A DNA stretch of 64,000 bases from Palsa-872 sp036844615 (GTDB taxonomy: Bacteria > Chloroflexota > Dormibacteria > Dormibacterales > Dormibacteraceae). This document shows, in pieces, positions 35,104 through 43,049 of this stretch (position 1 is its first letter; each line of letters opens with the position of its first letter). The notes beneath the pieces were generated by a model. That model worked only from the letters and a program-made list of their open reading frames with translations. It was not told the origin of the DNA and did not search any database. Both the position numbers and the translations under genes were made by a program. The stretch spans positions 17,441 through 81,440 of the forward strand of contig DAIUFK010000004.1 of assembly GCA_036844615.1 (NCBI GenBank), given 5' to 3'.

Positions 35104-35993
35104 CAGCTCGTCCCCGTGTGGGTGGTGAGCGAGATGAATGCGTCTTCGAGGTCTGCGCCCGACACCTCGAGCTCGGACACCTCGATGCCTCGCCGGAACA
35201 GCTCGCGAAGGACTGCCTCTGGTTGGTTGGTCAGCAGCTGGACCGTGCCACCGGCGATCGTTAAGCCAGTGACGGGTAAGCCGTCGAGGTCGCTTTCAGT
35301 CAACGCGGCAGCGGTGAAGCGCACTCGTTTCCCTGCCACCTTCGACTTGATCTCCTGCGGCGATGCGTCGGCGATGACCAGGCCCCTGTCGATCACTATC
35401 ACCCGCCTCGCGAGCTGGTCCGCTTCCTCCAGGTAGTGAGTCGTGAGGACCACGGTACGGCCCATGTGGGCGAACTCCGCGATCCGTTCGATGAACGACC
35501 GCCTGCCCTCGACATCCATTCCCACAGTGGGTTCGTCGAGGAACAGCACCTCCGGGTCGCCGCAAACGGCGAGGGCAAAGTACAGGCGCTGCCGCTGCCC
35601 TCCAGACAGCTCCTTGACGAGGGCGTTGGCCTTCTCTTCGAGCCCCGCCATCCCGATTGCACGGTCGCGGGCCATGGGCTTGGGGTAGTAAGAGCGAAAC
35701 AGGTCGACCATCTCCCGCACCTTGAGCATGGTTGGAATGCCAGACTCCTGCAGCATCACGCCGACCCGGCTGCGGGCGTCGAGGTGGTCGGGGTCGAGCC
35801 CAAATAGAAGGGCTTTGCCAGAGGTTGGCTTGCGCAGGCCGAGCAGCAGGCTGATGGACGTCGTCTTGCCGGCGCCGTTCGGACCAAGCATGGCGACGAC
35901 CTCGCCGCTCGCGATCTCCAGGCTGACGCCCTTCAGCGCCTCGACGTCGCCGTACTTCTTGGTGGCATCGACAAGTTGGGCGGCGGGAGGCAT
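35103..35993 (-). CDS. ABC transporter ATP-binding protein (DrrA/CcmA-like)
   Basis: The 296-residue nucleotide-binding subunit has Walker A GPNGAGKTT (about 39-47), a Q-loop at MLQESGIP, signature LSGGQRQRLYFALA, Walker B EVLFLDEPTVGMD and the switch histidine in VLTTHYLEEAD. A C-terminal extension with two mixed segments (ADASPQEIKSKVAG, and VSELEVSGADLEDAFISLT) is typical of exporters of the DrrA/Nod type. The long upstream open frame is spurious; ATG 35993 precedes the first strand of the fold. It works with the permease gene that follows it. Confidence 0.92.
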   Translation of the reverse strand: MPPAAQLVDATKKYGDVEALKGVSLEIASGEVVAMLGPNGAGKTTSISLLLGLRKPTSGKALLFGLDPDHLDARSRVGVMLQESGIPTMLKVREMVDLFRSYYPKPMARDRAIGMAGLEEKANALVKELSGGQRQRLYFALAVCGDPEVLFLDEPTVGMDVEGRRSFIERIAEFAHMGRTVVLTTHYLEEADQLARRVIVIDRGLVIADASPQEIKSKVAGKRVRFTAAALTESDLDGLPVTGLTIAGGTVQLLTNQPEAVLRELFRRGIEVSELEVSGADLEDAFISLTTHTGTS

Positions 35994-36214
35994 GGCTAGG
36001 ACATGGGGCCGGAGGGCCGGCCGAGGGATTTGGAGATCCAGGGGTCTCTCCCATGGCTTCGCCATGGGGGCCCCAGTGGAAGGGGTGGCCCGGCCAGGCG
36101 CGCACTGCAAGTGCGCAACGACGACGGGACGGGCCCCCTAACGCGCGGATCGGGCCGCATGGGCTCCAAAGCACCGGCTGGCATCTCCGGTCTCATGTCC
36201 TCACCCTAGCCATT
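35994..36214. other. 221-bp divergent intergenic region with GC-rich hairpin
   Basis: Between the ABC genes (-) and the HIT gene (+). It holds the hairpin CCCATGGC / GCCATGGG with a TTC loop (36050-36068), a GGGGCCCC palindrome at 36066-36073, and other G/C-rich stretches similar to the REP-like elements elsewhere. No convincing gene is seen in it. Confidence 0.6.
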
Positions 36215-36220
36215 TACGCT
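36215..36220 (+). promoter_or_regulatory. -10 box of a probably leaderless HIT transcript
   Basis: TACGCT ends six bases before the GTG start, so transcription would begin at or beside the start codon. No Shine-Dalgarno is needed or seen in this arrangement. Confidence 0.55.
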
Positions 36221-36226
36221 GAGAGG

Positions 36227-36646
36227 GTGCCGAGCATATTCACCCGGATCATCGCTGGCGAGCTGCCTGCCGATTTCGTCTGGAAAGACGACCTGTGCGT
36301 TGCCTTTCTCTCCAACCGGCCCCTCCGGCCGGGACACACGTTGGTGCTGCCGCGCCAGGAGATCGACCACTGGCTCGATCTCCATCCGGGCCTGCTTGTC
36401 CGTCTCATGAGCACCGCCCAGGCCATCGGCCGCGCCCAGATGGCCGCGTTCAACCCGACGCGTATCGGACTGGTTCTCCTCGGGCTCGAGGTCCCTCACG
36501 TCCACTTCCACGTGGTCCCGATCCGTGGACCACACGACCTGGACTTCGACAACCAGGACCCGAATCCAGACCCGGCGATGATGAAGAATGCGGGGGAGTC
36601 GATACGTACCGAGCTCAAAAAGCTCGGCGCCGCGAACGGTGCCTAG
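36227..36646 (+). CDS. HIT-family nucleotide hydrolase/transferase
   Basis: The 139-residue protein begins VPSIFTRIIAGELPADFVWKDD, typical of HIT proteins, and has RPGHTLVLPRQEIDHWLDL and the catalytic histidine triad PHVHFHVVP near residue 96. HIT proteins cleave or transfer nucleotidyl groups at the alpha phosphate, for example on adenosine phosphoramidate or dinucleoside polyphosphates. The frame is open further upstream, but the GTG at 36227 starts exactly at the family N-terminus and has a -10 box six bases away. It overlaps the end of the convergent DinB gene by four bases. Confidence 0.9.
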   Translation: MPSIFTRIIAGELPADFVWKDDLCVAFLSNRPLRPGHTLVLPRQEIDHWLDLHPGLLVRLMSTAQAIGRAQMAAFNPTRIGLVLLGLEVPHVHFHVVPIRGPHDLDFDNQDPNPDPAMMKNAGESIRTELKKLGAANGA

Positions 36647-37158
36647 CCCAGATCGCGTTCCAGCTGGTCGACGTGCATTTCCAGGTGGTTGACGAGCGGT
36701 AGGCGCGCCACCTCGTCTGCGCTCATCGTCTCTCCGTTCTCCATGCGGGCTTTGCGCCGCAATGAAGAAGGCTCGACGGTGCGCAGCAGCTTGAGGGTGC
36801 GGGCCTGGTCGGCGAGCGCCATCTGCAGGAGCTCGGCAGGCTCGATCTGGGCCATCTGCTCGCCCACGACATCGCGAAGGTTCACGTTCTCCAGGAGATC
36901 GATCTCGCTCATCTGGCCGCTCGAGATCTTGTGCACGAGCACCCCGTAGAACTTGGACAGCACGGCGATGTGAGCAAGCAGCTCGTGCTGGCTCCACTCG
37001 GTCCCGCCCGGCCCAGCCTTCACCCGCGGACCCAACGCGGCGAGGCGCGTTGAAGCCTTCTCGAGCCTGTCGGCAAGCAATTGGCGATCGTGGTCGAGCA
37101 TCCCGTCGAGGAACTGTTCGACGTCGGCGCGAGTGAACGCGGTGCTCTCGATCTTCAT
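36643..37158 (-). CDS. DinB/maleylpyruvate-isomerase-like four-helix protein
   Basis: The 171-residue protein is all helical and has the DinB pattern: an N-terminal helix with LDHDRQLLADRL, WSQHELLAHIAVLSKFY holding the second-helix histidine, and VNHLEMHVDQLERDL with the final histidine. The three histidines form the metal site of DinB/YfiT proteins, which often act as bacillithiol or mycothiol S-transferases. It is divergent from the dienelactone-hydrolase-like gene with only 30 bp between the starts. A TAGATT box lies nine bases before the ATG. Confidence 0.82.
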   Translation of the reverse strand: MKIESTAFTRADVEQFLDGMLDHDRQLLADRLEKASTRLAALGPRVKAGPGGTEWSQHELLAHIAVLSKFYGVLVHKISSGQMSEIDLLENVNLRDVVGEQMAQIEPAELLQMALADQARTLKLLRTVEPSSLRRKARMENGETMSADEVARLPLVNHLEMHVDQLERDLG

Positions 37159-37188
37159 CGACGAATCAATCTAGTAGAGAATCGACCC

Positions 37189-37926
37189 ATGTGCTACTCA
37201 GATGACGCCCGACCGCCCCTGCCGCCGGTTGGCGGCGCTGCCTCCGACCACGGCGACCTCACGCTCAAAGCCTCCGACGGCAATGAGCTCGGCGCGTACT
37301 TTGCCCGCGCTGCAAAGCCCACCGGAGCCGGCATGGTGGTCATGCCTGATGTCCGTGGCCTGCATAAGTTCTACAAGGAGCTGGCCCAGCGTTTCGCCGA
37401 GGCGGGCATCGACGCTGTCGCCATCGACTACTTCGGCCGCACCGCGGGCATCGGTGAGCGAGGCGAGGGATTCGAGTACATGCCCCATGTCGAGAAGACG
37501 ACGCCCGAGGGCATCAGCGCAGACGTCGCGGCCGCTGCCGCATACCTCAAGTCCAAAGATGGTGGCGCAGTGAAGTCCGTATTCACAGTCGGCTTCTGCT
37601 TTGGCGGCTCGAGCTCATGGAACCAGTCAGCGATGGGTCACGGGCTGAATGGATGCATAGGGTTCTACGGCCGACCGGAGAGGTCGCTGCAATACCTCCC
37701 CAAGATGGAAGCTCCCCTGCTCCTGCTCATCGCGGGGGCAGACTTCACCCCGCAGGAAGCCTTCCACGATTTCGACCAGAAGCTCACTGCGGCCAAGGTG
37801 CCTCACGAGATGCACATCTACGAGGGGGCGCCCCACAGCTTCTTCGACCGCAACTTCGCCGAGTGGAAGGACGCGTGCGAAGACGCCTGGCGTCGAATGC
37901 TGTCCTTCGTCACGAAGCCAAGCTAG
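37189..37926 (+). CDS. Dienelactone hydrolase family protein
   Basis: The 245-residue alpha/beta hydrolase has the cysteine nucleophile in VGFCFGGSSSW (about residue 134), an acid in LLIAGADFTP, and the histidine in GAPHSFFDR, matching the Cys-Asp-His triad of dienelactone hydrolase. VVMPDVRGLHKFYKELAQRFAEAG is typical of the family's N-terminal half. The ATG at 37189 is the first start after an upstream segment that belongs to the divergent DinB gene. No aromatic-degradation genes are adjacent, so a general carboxylester or lactone hydrolase role is more cautious. Confidence 0.87.
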   Translation: MCYSDDARPPLPPVGGAASDHGDLTLKASDGNELGAYFARAAKPTGAGMVVMPDVRGLHKFYKELAQRFAEAGIDAVAIDYFGRTAGIGERGEGFEYMPHVEKTTPEGISADVAAAAAYLKSKDGGAVKSVFTVGFCFGGSSSWNQSAMGHGLNGCIGFYGRPERSLQYLPKMEAPLLLLIAGADFTPQEAFHDFDQKLTAAKVPHEMHIYEGAPHSFFDRNFAEWKDACEDAWRRMLSFVTKPS

Positions 37927-37928
37927 AT

Positions 37929-37953
37929 GCCCCCTCCCTTGGGGGAGCGGGGC
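37929..37953. repeat. GC-rich palindromic (REP-like) element
   Basis: GCCCCCTCCC and GGGGGAGCGGGGC fold around a short TT loop just after the dienelactone hydrolase stop. It resembles the elements flanking etfA. Confidence 0.5.
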
Positions 37954-38004
37954 GTAAGCTGGCTACTACCGTTCGACTTGATGTCCTAACCCCAAACCAC
38001 TCCG

Positions 38005-38010
38005 TATAGT
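38005..38010 (+). promoter_or_regulatory. -10 box before the FasR/PucR-like regulator
   Basis: TATAGT ends seven bases before ATG 38018, which fits leaderless transcription. No Shine-Dalgarno is present in between (caagtcc). Confidence 0.6.
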
Positions 38011-38017
38011 CAAGTCC

Positions 38018-39289
38018 ATGGCAAAGGTGGCCTCCCGGTCCAAGGTGCCGCCGCAGCTCCCTGCCACCCTGGTGGCCGAGCTGGAGCGTCGGCGTGCGGG
38101 CATGGCGCGCCACATGGCGCGGGCGGTGGTGAGCATCGTGCGATGGGACCATTCCACGGGTCTCCCGCCTCAGCGCTCTGCGATCGCGAAAGCCTGCGAG
38201 GCTGGGCTCGACCTGTTCCTGGCGACCGCTCGCGAGGCCCGTCCTGCCACCGCCGAAGAGCTCCGGCGGGTTGCCCAGCTCGGCATCCTCCAGGCTCGCA
38301 GCAGCCAGTCGGTCGAACCGATCCTCAACGCCTATCGCATTGCCGCCCGAGTCGCCTGGGACGCGATCCTGCGCGCGTGGAGGGGGCATCCCGAGGCAAC
38401 GCCAGAGGCCATCATGCTCACCGCCAACTACGTCTTCGCCGCCCTCGACCAGGTCGCCGCCGAGGTGACCAAGACCTACCTTCACGCGCGCGAGCAGCAC
38501 ATGCAGCGTGGGACGCGTGCGCGTGCGCGCCTATTCCATGCGCTGATCAGTGACAACTTCGACTCGGAGCTCGAGCTGCAGAAACAGGCCTTGGCGCTGA
38601 ACATGCCTATCGCTCCAACGGGCTATGTCGCTGCGGTGTGCAAGCTGGTGATCGGCAATCGAGACGGCGAGCAGGGAGGAGAGGCACTGGCAGAGGTGGC
38701 GGCTTCGCTCCCGCTGCCTAGAGGCGCCATCCACCACACGACCGATCCGACCACCCTCGCCATCCTGTGGCCTGCCGAGTCGGTGGCCGACGTCGATGGA
38801 CTTCGCAAGCTCGTGCTGAGCTTGCAAACGGAGGCGGTAAAACGCTCAGGTACCGCGCGAGCGCGCGTGCGCGGAGGCATCGGCGGGTATCACGCAGGCC
38901 TGCGCGGCATCTCGGCTTCGTACCTGGAGGCCCAGCAGGCGATCGAGGTTGGACGCAAGCTGCGGCCCGAAGCTGTCCTGCACCGGCATGACGAGCTCAT
39001 CCCGCAGCTGGTCATGGCCCAGAATCCCGCCCTTGCCGAACGCTTCGTCGTTGACAGCCTTGGCCCGCTGCTGGACACCAAGGGTCGCAACGGCGAGCAG
39101 CTGCTGGAGACGCTGCAGGCCTACCTCTCGGCCGGCTCGGTCAAAGATGCCGCCACGGCGCTCACCCTGCACAGGCATACGGTGCTGTACCGCCTCGACA
39201 AGCTGCGCGACCTGCTCGGTGGCGACGTGGACACGCCGGCCAGCCGCCTTCGCTTGCAGCTTGCCCTGGATCTCCGCAAGCTGATTTAG
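38018..39289 (+). CDS. PucR/CdaR-type transcriptional regulator, FasR-like by context
   Basis: The 423-residue protein has a middle GGDEF-like region typical of CdaR/PucR proteins and a C-terminal helix-turn-helix, LLETLQAYLSAGSVKDAATA then LHRHTVLYRLDKLRDLLG (PucR HTH_30). In Streptomyces coelicolor the activator FasR, of the same class, is encoded directly upstream of the fabDHPF operon and activates it. Here the gene lies directly upstream of fabF-acpP-fabH-fabD on the same strand, so the same role is likely by synteny. Two inverted repeats in the following 90-bp gap are candidate binding sites. Confidence 0.87.
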   Translation: MAKVASRSKVPPQLPATLVAELERRRAGMARHMARAVVSIVRWDHSTGLPPQRSAIAKACEAGLDLFLATAREARPATAEELRRVAQLGILQARSSQSVEPILNAYRIAARVAWDAILRAWRGHPEATPEAIMLTANYVFAALDQVAAEVTKTYLHAREQHMQRGTRARARLFHALISDNFDSELELQKQALALNMPIAPTGYVAAVCKLVIGNRDGEQGGEALAEVAASLPLPRGAIHHTTDPTTLAILWPAESVADVDGLRKLVLSLQTEAVKRSGTARARVRGGIGGYHAGLRGISASYLEAQQAIEVGRKLRPEAVLHRHDELIPQLVMAQNPALAERFVVDSLGPLLDTKGRNGEQLLETLQAYLSAGSVKDAATALTLHRHTVLYRLDKLRDLLGGDVDTPASRLRLQLALDLRKLI

Positions 39290-39296
39290 CTTCAAC

Positions 39297-39313
39297 TTGG
39301 ACTCCGTGTCCAA
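39297..39313. promoter_or_regulatory. Inverted repeat upstream of fabF (candidate regulator site 1)
   Basis: TTGGAC and GTCCAA flank a 5-bp spacer. The site starts eight bases after the regulator stop and lies about 55 bp upstream of the fabF -10 box, a usual place for an activator. Confidence 0.5.
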
Positions 39314-39330
39314 ACATTAAGGCCCGTTTT

Positions 39331-39341
39331 CACACCGTGTG
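39331..39341. promoter_or_regulatory. Palindrome upstream of fabF (candidate regulator site 2)
   Basis: CACACCGTGTG is an 11-bp palindrome about 27 bp upstream of the -10 box, overlapping or just upstream of the -35 region. Confidence 0.45.
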
Positions 39342-39367
39342 CCATGTTGGATAGGCCCTGGCGTCCG

Positions 39368-39373
39368 TATCCT
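39368..39373 (+). promoter_or_regulatory. -10 box of a probably leaderless fab operon transcript
   Basis: TATCCT ends six bases before ATG 39380. No Shine-Dalgarno lies between them. Confidence 0.6.
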
Positions 39374-39379
39374 TGAGTC

Positions 39380-40639
39380 ATGGCAAACAACTCCAACGGA
39401 CGGCGCGTGGCCGTCACCGGAATGGGCTTCATCACCCCCATAGGCAACGACCTCGAGACGGTGTGGTCGAACATGGTCGAAGGGGTTTCCGGTGTCGGCA
39501 GGATCACGCACTTCGACACCACGAACTTCGAAGCCAAGATCGCCGCGGAGGTCAAGGGCTTCAACCCAGAGGAATATATGGACAGGAAGACCGCCCGCCA
39601 CATCGGGCGCTACTGTCAGTTCGCCCTCGCCGCCTCCAAGCAGGCGTTGGCGCAGGCGGGGATGAATCCTGGCGACATGGACCCCGACGATGTCGGCGTG
39701 ATCGTCAGCTCAGGCATCGGCGGGATGGAGGAGATCGAAAAGAGCCACACCCAGCTGATGGAGCGCGGTCCGAAGCGGATCAGCCCTTTCACAGTCCCGA
39801 TGATGATCGCGGACATGGCGGCGGGCATCGTCGCCATCCACTGTCACGCCGGTGGGCCGAACTACGCCATCGTCAGCGCTTGCGCCTCGGGCTCTCACGG
39901 AATCGGGGAAGCCTCGGAGATCATCAAGCGCGGTGATGCGGTGGCGATGCTTGCCGGAGGCTCTGAGGCGACAATCACGCCGCTGACGATGGGCGCTTTC
40001 TGCCAGATCAAGGCGGTGAGCCTCCGCAACGACGAGCCTGAGAAGGCATGCCGGCCGTTCGATCTCGGCCGCGACGGATTCGTCATGGGCGAAGGGTCCG
40101 TGATGCTCGTGCTCGAAGAGATGGATCACGCCAAGAAGCGCGGGGCGAAGATCCTCGCCGAGATCGCCGGCTACGGCGCCACCGCCGACATGTACCACTT
40201 CACCGCTCCCCAGCCGGAAGGCAAAGGCGCGATCCGCGCCATGCGCCGCGCTCTGGAGAAGAGTGGCGTCGAGCTCAGCGATGTCGGTTACATCAACGCG
40301 CACGGCACGTCGACCAAGCTCGGCGACCTCGCCGAGACTAAGGCGATCACGGCTGTCTTCGGGGACCACGCAAAGGAGCTGGCGGTGAGCTCGACCAAGT
40401 CGGTGCACGGTCACCTGCTCGGAGCCGCCGGCGCGATCGAGGCTGCCGCGTGCGTGCTGGCCCTTGACCGAGGCTTGCTGCCGCCCACCATCAACCTCGA
40501 CGACCCCGACCCCGAGTGTGATCTCGACTACGTGCCCAACAAGGCGCGCAAAAAGGACATCAAGGTGGCTATGTCGAACTCATTTGGATTCGGCGGCCAC
40601 AACGCAACACTCGTCATCAAAGGCCCGGAGGCCAACTAG
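39380..40639 (+). CDS. fabF: 3-oxoacyl-[acyl-carrier-protein] synthase II
   Basis: FabF condenses acyl-ACP with malonyl-ACP in fatty acid elongation. The 419-residue product has the catalytic cysteine in VSACASGSHGIGEA (about residue 171), the first histidine in NAHGTSTKLGDLAE and the second in SVHGHLLGAAGAIEA, plus the C-terminal NSFGFGGHNATLVI. Length is normal (about 410-420). It is the first gene of the fab cluster and is followed ten bases later by acpP. A -10 box six bases before the ATG and flanking palindromes suggest regulated leaderless transcription. Confidence 0.97.
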   Translation: MANNSNGRRVAVTGMGFITPIGNDLETVWSNMVEGVSGVGRITHFDTTNFEAKIAAEVKGFNPEEYMDRKTARHIGRYCQFALAASKQALAQAGMNPGDMDPDDVGVIVSSGIGGMEEIEKSHTQLMERGPKRISPFTVPMMIADMAAGIVAIHCHAGGPNYAIVSACASGSHGIGEASEIIKRGDAVAMLAGGSEATITPLTMGAFCQIKAVSLRNDEPEKACRPFDLGRDGFVMGEGSVMLVLEEMDHAKKRGAKILAEIAGYGATADMYHFTAPQPEGKGAIRAMRRALEKSGVELSDVGYINAHGTSTKLGDLAETKAITAVFGDHAKELAVSSTKSVHGHLLGAAGAIEAAACVLALDRGLLPPTINLDDPDPECDLDYVPNKARKKDIKVAMSNSFGFGGHNATLVIKGPEAN

Positions 40640-40649
40640 GAGAATGCCA

Positions 40650-40907
40650 ATGGCAACACCACTCGACTTCAAGGAGCTTCAAAGTCTCGCCGCTGAGATC
40701 CTCGGCATCGACGCGGACCAGGTGCAGCTCGAAAAGAGCTTCGCCAAGGATCTCGCTGCCGACTCGCTCGACCTCGTCGAGCTCATCGCCGCCGTGGAGG
40801 ACAAGTACGACGTCGAGCTGCCCGAGGAGGAGCTCGAGAAAATGAAGCTGATCGGCGACCTCTGGAAGTTTCTGGAGCAGAAGACCGCCGAACGGCTGGA
40901 GGCCTAG
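40650..40907 (+). CDS. acpP: Acyl carrier protein
   Basis: The acidic 85-residue protein carries the phosphopantetheine site in LAADSLDLVELIAAVEDKY (the Ser of DSL, about residue 39), followed by the acidic helix ELPEEELEKMK. Two ATG codons are close together at 40644 and 40650; the second is preferred because AGGAG is then seven bases away, compared with one base for the first. It sits between fabF and fabH, as expected for the carrier of type II fatty acid synthesis. Confidence 0.95.
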   Translation: MATPLDFKELQSLAAEILGIDADQVQLEKSFAKDLAADSLDLVELIAAVEDKYDVELPEEELEKMKLIGDLWKFLEQKTAERLEA

Positions 40908-40912
40908 GTGAC

Positions 40913-41950
40913 GTGGCTATAACGACTGCCTACAAGACCCGGTCCGGAGCGGTGCCACTGCGCTCGTTCAAGACCAAGGGCCGCCACAGCGCGATCGCCG
41001 GCATGGGTGTCTACGCGCCCGAGAAGCTGATCACCAACTTCGACCTCGAGAAGACGATGGACACGTCCGACAAGTGGATCATCGAGCGGACCGGGATCCG
41101 CACCCGTCACATCGCCGAGCCCGGCACTACCACCCTCGAGCTCGCTACCAAGGCCGCCCGCGCGGCTCTCGATGCTGCAGGCATCACCGCCAACGAGCTC
41201 GACATGATCCTGGTCGGCACCTCCACGCCGGACGGTCCGTTTCCATCGATTGCATGCCGCATCCAGGACGAGCTGGATGCGCCTGGCGCCGTGGCGTGGG
41301 ACATGCTCGCGGCATGCACGAGCTTCATGTACGGGCTCGCGACCGCGGATTCGTTCATCGCGACAGAGCGGGCCGACAACGTGCTCGTCATCGGCGCCGA
41401 GGTGCTGTCCCGGATGCTCGACTACTCGAACCGTGGCACCGCAGTGATCTTCGGCGATGGCGCCGGCGCCGCGGTCGTTAGGCCGGCTCCTGACGGAGCA
41501 GGCTTTCTGTCGTGGTGTCTCGGCAGCGATGGGCGCGGCTACTTGCAGGTAACGGCCGGCAACAAGGAATTCGGCGCGTATGCCGCCAAGGACCCGGCCC
41601 CAATCATCGAGATGGAAGGGCCCGACGTATTCAAGTTTGCGGTCGACATCTTCATCCGCCAGGCCAACGAGGTGTGCAGCGCTGCCGGCATCTCGATGGA
41701 GGACATCGACCTCTGGGTCCCTCACCAGGCCAACTTCCGGATCATCGACGCCGCCGCCCGCCGCATCGGACTGCCGCTCGAGAAGGTCGCGATCAACATC
41801 GACGAGTACGGCAACACGTCAAGCGCGTCGATCCCGATTGCGCTCGAAGAGGCGATCCGCAAGGGACGCGTCAAGACCGGTGACCACGTCCTGCTTGCTG
41901 GATTCGGTTCAGGCCTGACGTGGGGCGCTAGCCTCCTCAAGTGGGTATAG
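40913..41950 (+). CDS. fabH: 3-oxoacyl-[acyl-carrier-protein] synthase III
   Basis: FabH starts fatty acid chains from an acyl-CoA and malonyl-ACP. The 345-residue enzyme has TSDKWIIERTGIRTRHI, the catalytic cysteine in LAACTSFMYGL, the histidine in WVPHQANFRIIDA and the asparagine in EYGNTSSASIPIAL. The N-terminus is about 15-20 residues longer than in E. coli FabH (TAYKTRSGAVPLRSFKTKG before the first strand). A GTG at 40913 is the start; it lies five bases after the acpP stop, with no strong Shine-Dalgarno other than gcctagg. Confidence 0.95.
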   Translation: MAITTAYKTRSGAVPLRSFKTKGRHSAIAGMGVYAPEKLITNFDLEKTMDTSDKWIIERTGIRTRHIAEPGTTTLELATKAARAALDAAGITANELDMILVGTSTPDGPFPSIACRIQDELDAPGAVAWDMLAACTSFMYGLATADSFIATERADNVLVIGAEVLSRMLDYSNRGTAVIFGDGAGAAVVRPAPDGAGFLSWCLGSDGRGYLQVTAGNKEFGAYAAKDPAPIIEMEGPDVFKFAVDIFIRQANEVCSAAGISMEDIDLWVPHQANFRIIDAAARRIGLPLEKVAINIDEYGNTSSASIPIALEEAIRKGRVKTGDHVLLAGFGSGLTWGASLLKWV

Positions 41951-42101
41951 AGAAATATGAGAGAGAACCTTGCGGTTCCCTCTGCGCGCAAAGCGGCGAT
42001 AAGGAAAGGACCTTGCTGAATGCATCGGCCCGTCGGCGGAGCCGACCCGGCCTGACGGCGGGGCAAGCGGGCCTGCTCTTCCTCCCTTTGAAGGAAGGGC
42101 T
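41951..42101 (+). other. 151-bp leader between fabH and fabD with hairpins and a small ORF
   Basis: This gap is unusual in an otherwise tightly packed operon. It has the hairpins GAACC-TTGC-GGTTC (41965-41978, extended by GAG/CTC) and GTCGGC-GGA-GCCGAC (42032-42046). An 11-codon ORF (42020-42055, MHRPVGGADPA) has aaggaaagg ten bases upstream and overlaps the second hairpin. It may be a leader peptide, or simply a REP-like element; no promoter motif is obvious. Confidence 0.45.
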
Positions 42102-43049
42102 TTGGTAAATCTGAAAGGCCCCATCGCGCTTCTGTTTCCGGGCCAGGGCGTGCAGAAGCCTGGGATGGGCAAGAACCTCCACGACCGTTACCCCGCGGCG
42201 CGCCGTGCCTTCGAGCGTGCCGAGGAAGTCCTCGACATGCCGATCCGAAGGCTTTGCTTCGAAGGCCCCGTCGAGGAGCTCAACCGTACCGACATCATCC
42301 AGCCGTGCGTGATGACGGTTTGCTGGGCCGCGTATGAGGTCTGGCGAGAGAGCTATGGCCTCGAGAGCGTGGAGGTCACGGCGGGGCACAGCCTCGGGGA
42401 GATCGCGGCTCTTGCAGCGGCCGGCTCGATCCCCTGGGAGACCGCGCTGCTGCTGGTGAAGGAGCGCGGCAGGATCATGGCGCAGGCGGCCCACGAGCAG
42501 CCTGGAGGAATGATTGCCATCGTCGACCTCAACGAGGCGCAGGTCGAGGCGGTCCGTGTCAAGGCGTCCGAGAAAGGCCAGCTCTGGGTCGCCAACCGCA
42601 ACGCCGACGTCCAGTTCGTACTCTCGGGCGAGGTCGCCGCAGTGCAGGAGGCCGAGAAGCTGGCCCTTGCGGCCGGAGCCCGCCGCGCCCTCATCCTGAC
42701 CATCCCGTTGCCCGCGCACACTCCTCTGATGGCGAAGGCAGCCGCCGCTTTCAGGAAGGTAGTCGACAAGATTCCTCTCAAGACGCCGTCGATTCCAATC
42801 CTCGCGAACGCGACTGGCGAGGCGATGCGGACTGTCGCGAGCCTTCAGGAAGAGCTGCGCCAGCAGATGCTGCGGCAGGTCGACTGGGCGCGGACGATGG
42901 TCTCGATGCGCACGATGGAGGTGAAGACGGTGGTCGAGCTTGGCCCTGGGCGTGTGCTCGCCAGCCTCGCTGCCAAGCACATCCCAGGCGTCGACACGTG
43001 GAACGCGGAAGAGCTCTTCATCGACTTCGCGGACCCGGCGCCCGCATGA
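42102..43049 (+). CDS. fabD: Malonyl CoA-acyl carrier protein transacylase
   Basis: FabD moves malonyl groups from CoA to ACP. The 315-residue protein has ALLFPGQGVQKPGMG at the N-terminus, the nucleophile in AGHSLGEIAAL (about residue 94), the conserved VMTVCWAAYEVW arginine/glutamine area and an active-site histidine in PLPAHTPLM. It starts with a TTG at 42102 preceded by AAGGAAGGG, and no later ATG fits the family N-terminus. Its stop overlaps the fabG start (ATGA, 43046-43049). The long leader before it is described separately. Confidence 0.95.
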   Translation: MVNLKGPIALLFPGQGVQKPGMGKNLHDRYPAARRAFERAEEVLDMPIRRLCFEGPVEELNRTDIIQPCVMTVCWAAYEVWRESYGLESVEVTAGHSLGEIAALAAAGSIPWETALLLVKERGRIMAQAAHEQPGGMIAIVDLNEAQVEAVRVKASEKGQLWVANRNADVQFVLSGEVAAVQEAEKLALAAGARRALILTIPLPAHTPLMAKAAAAFRKVVDKIPLKTPSIPILANATGEAMRTVASLQEELRQQMLRQVDWARTMVSMRTMEVKTVVELGPGRVLASLAAKHIPGVDTWNAEELFIDFADPAPA

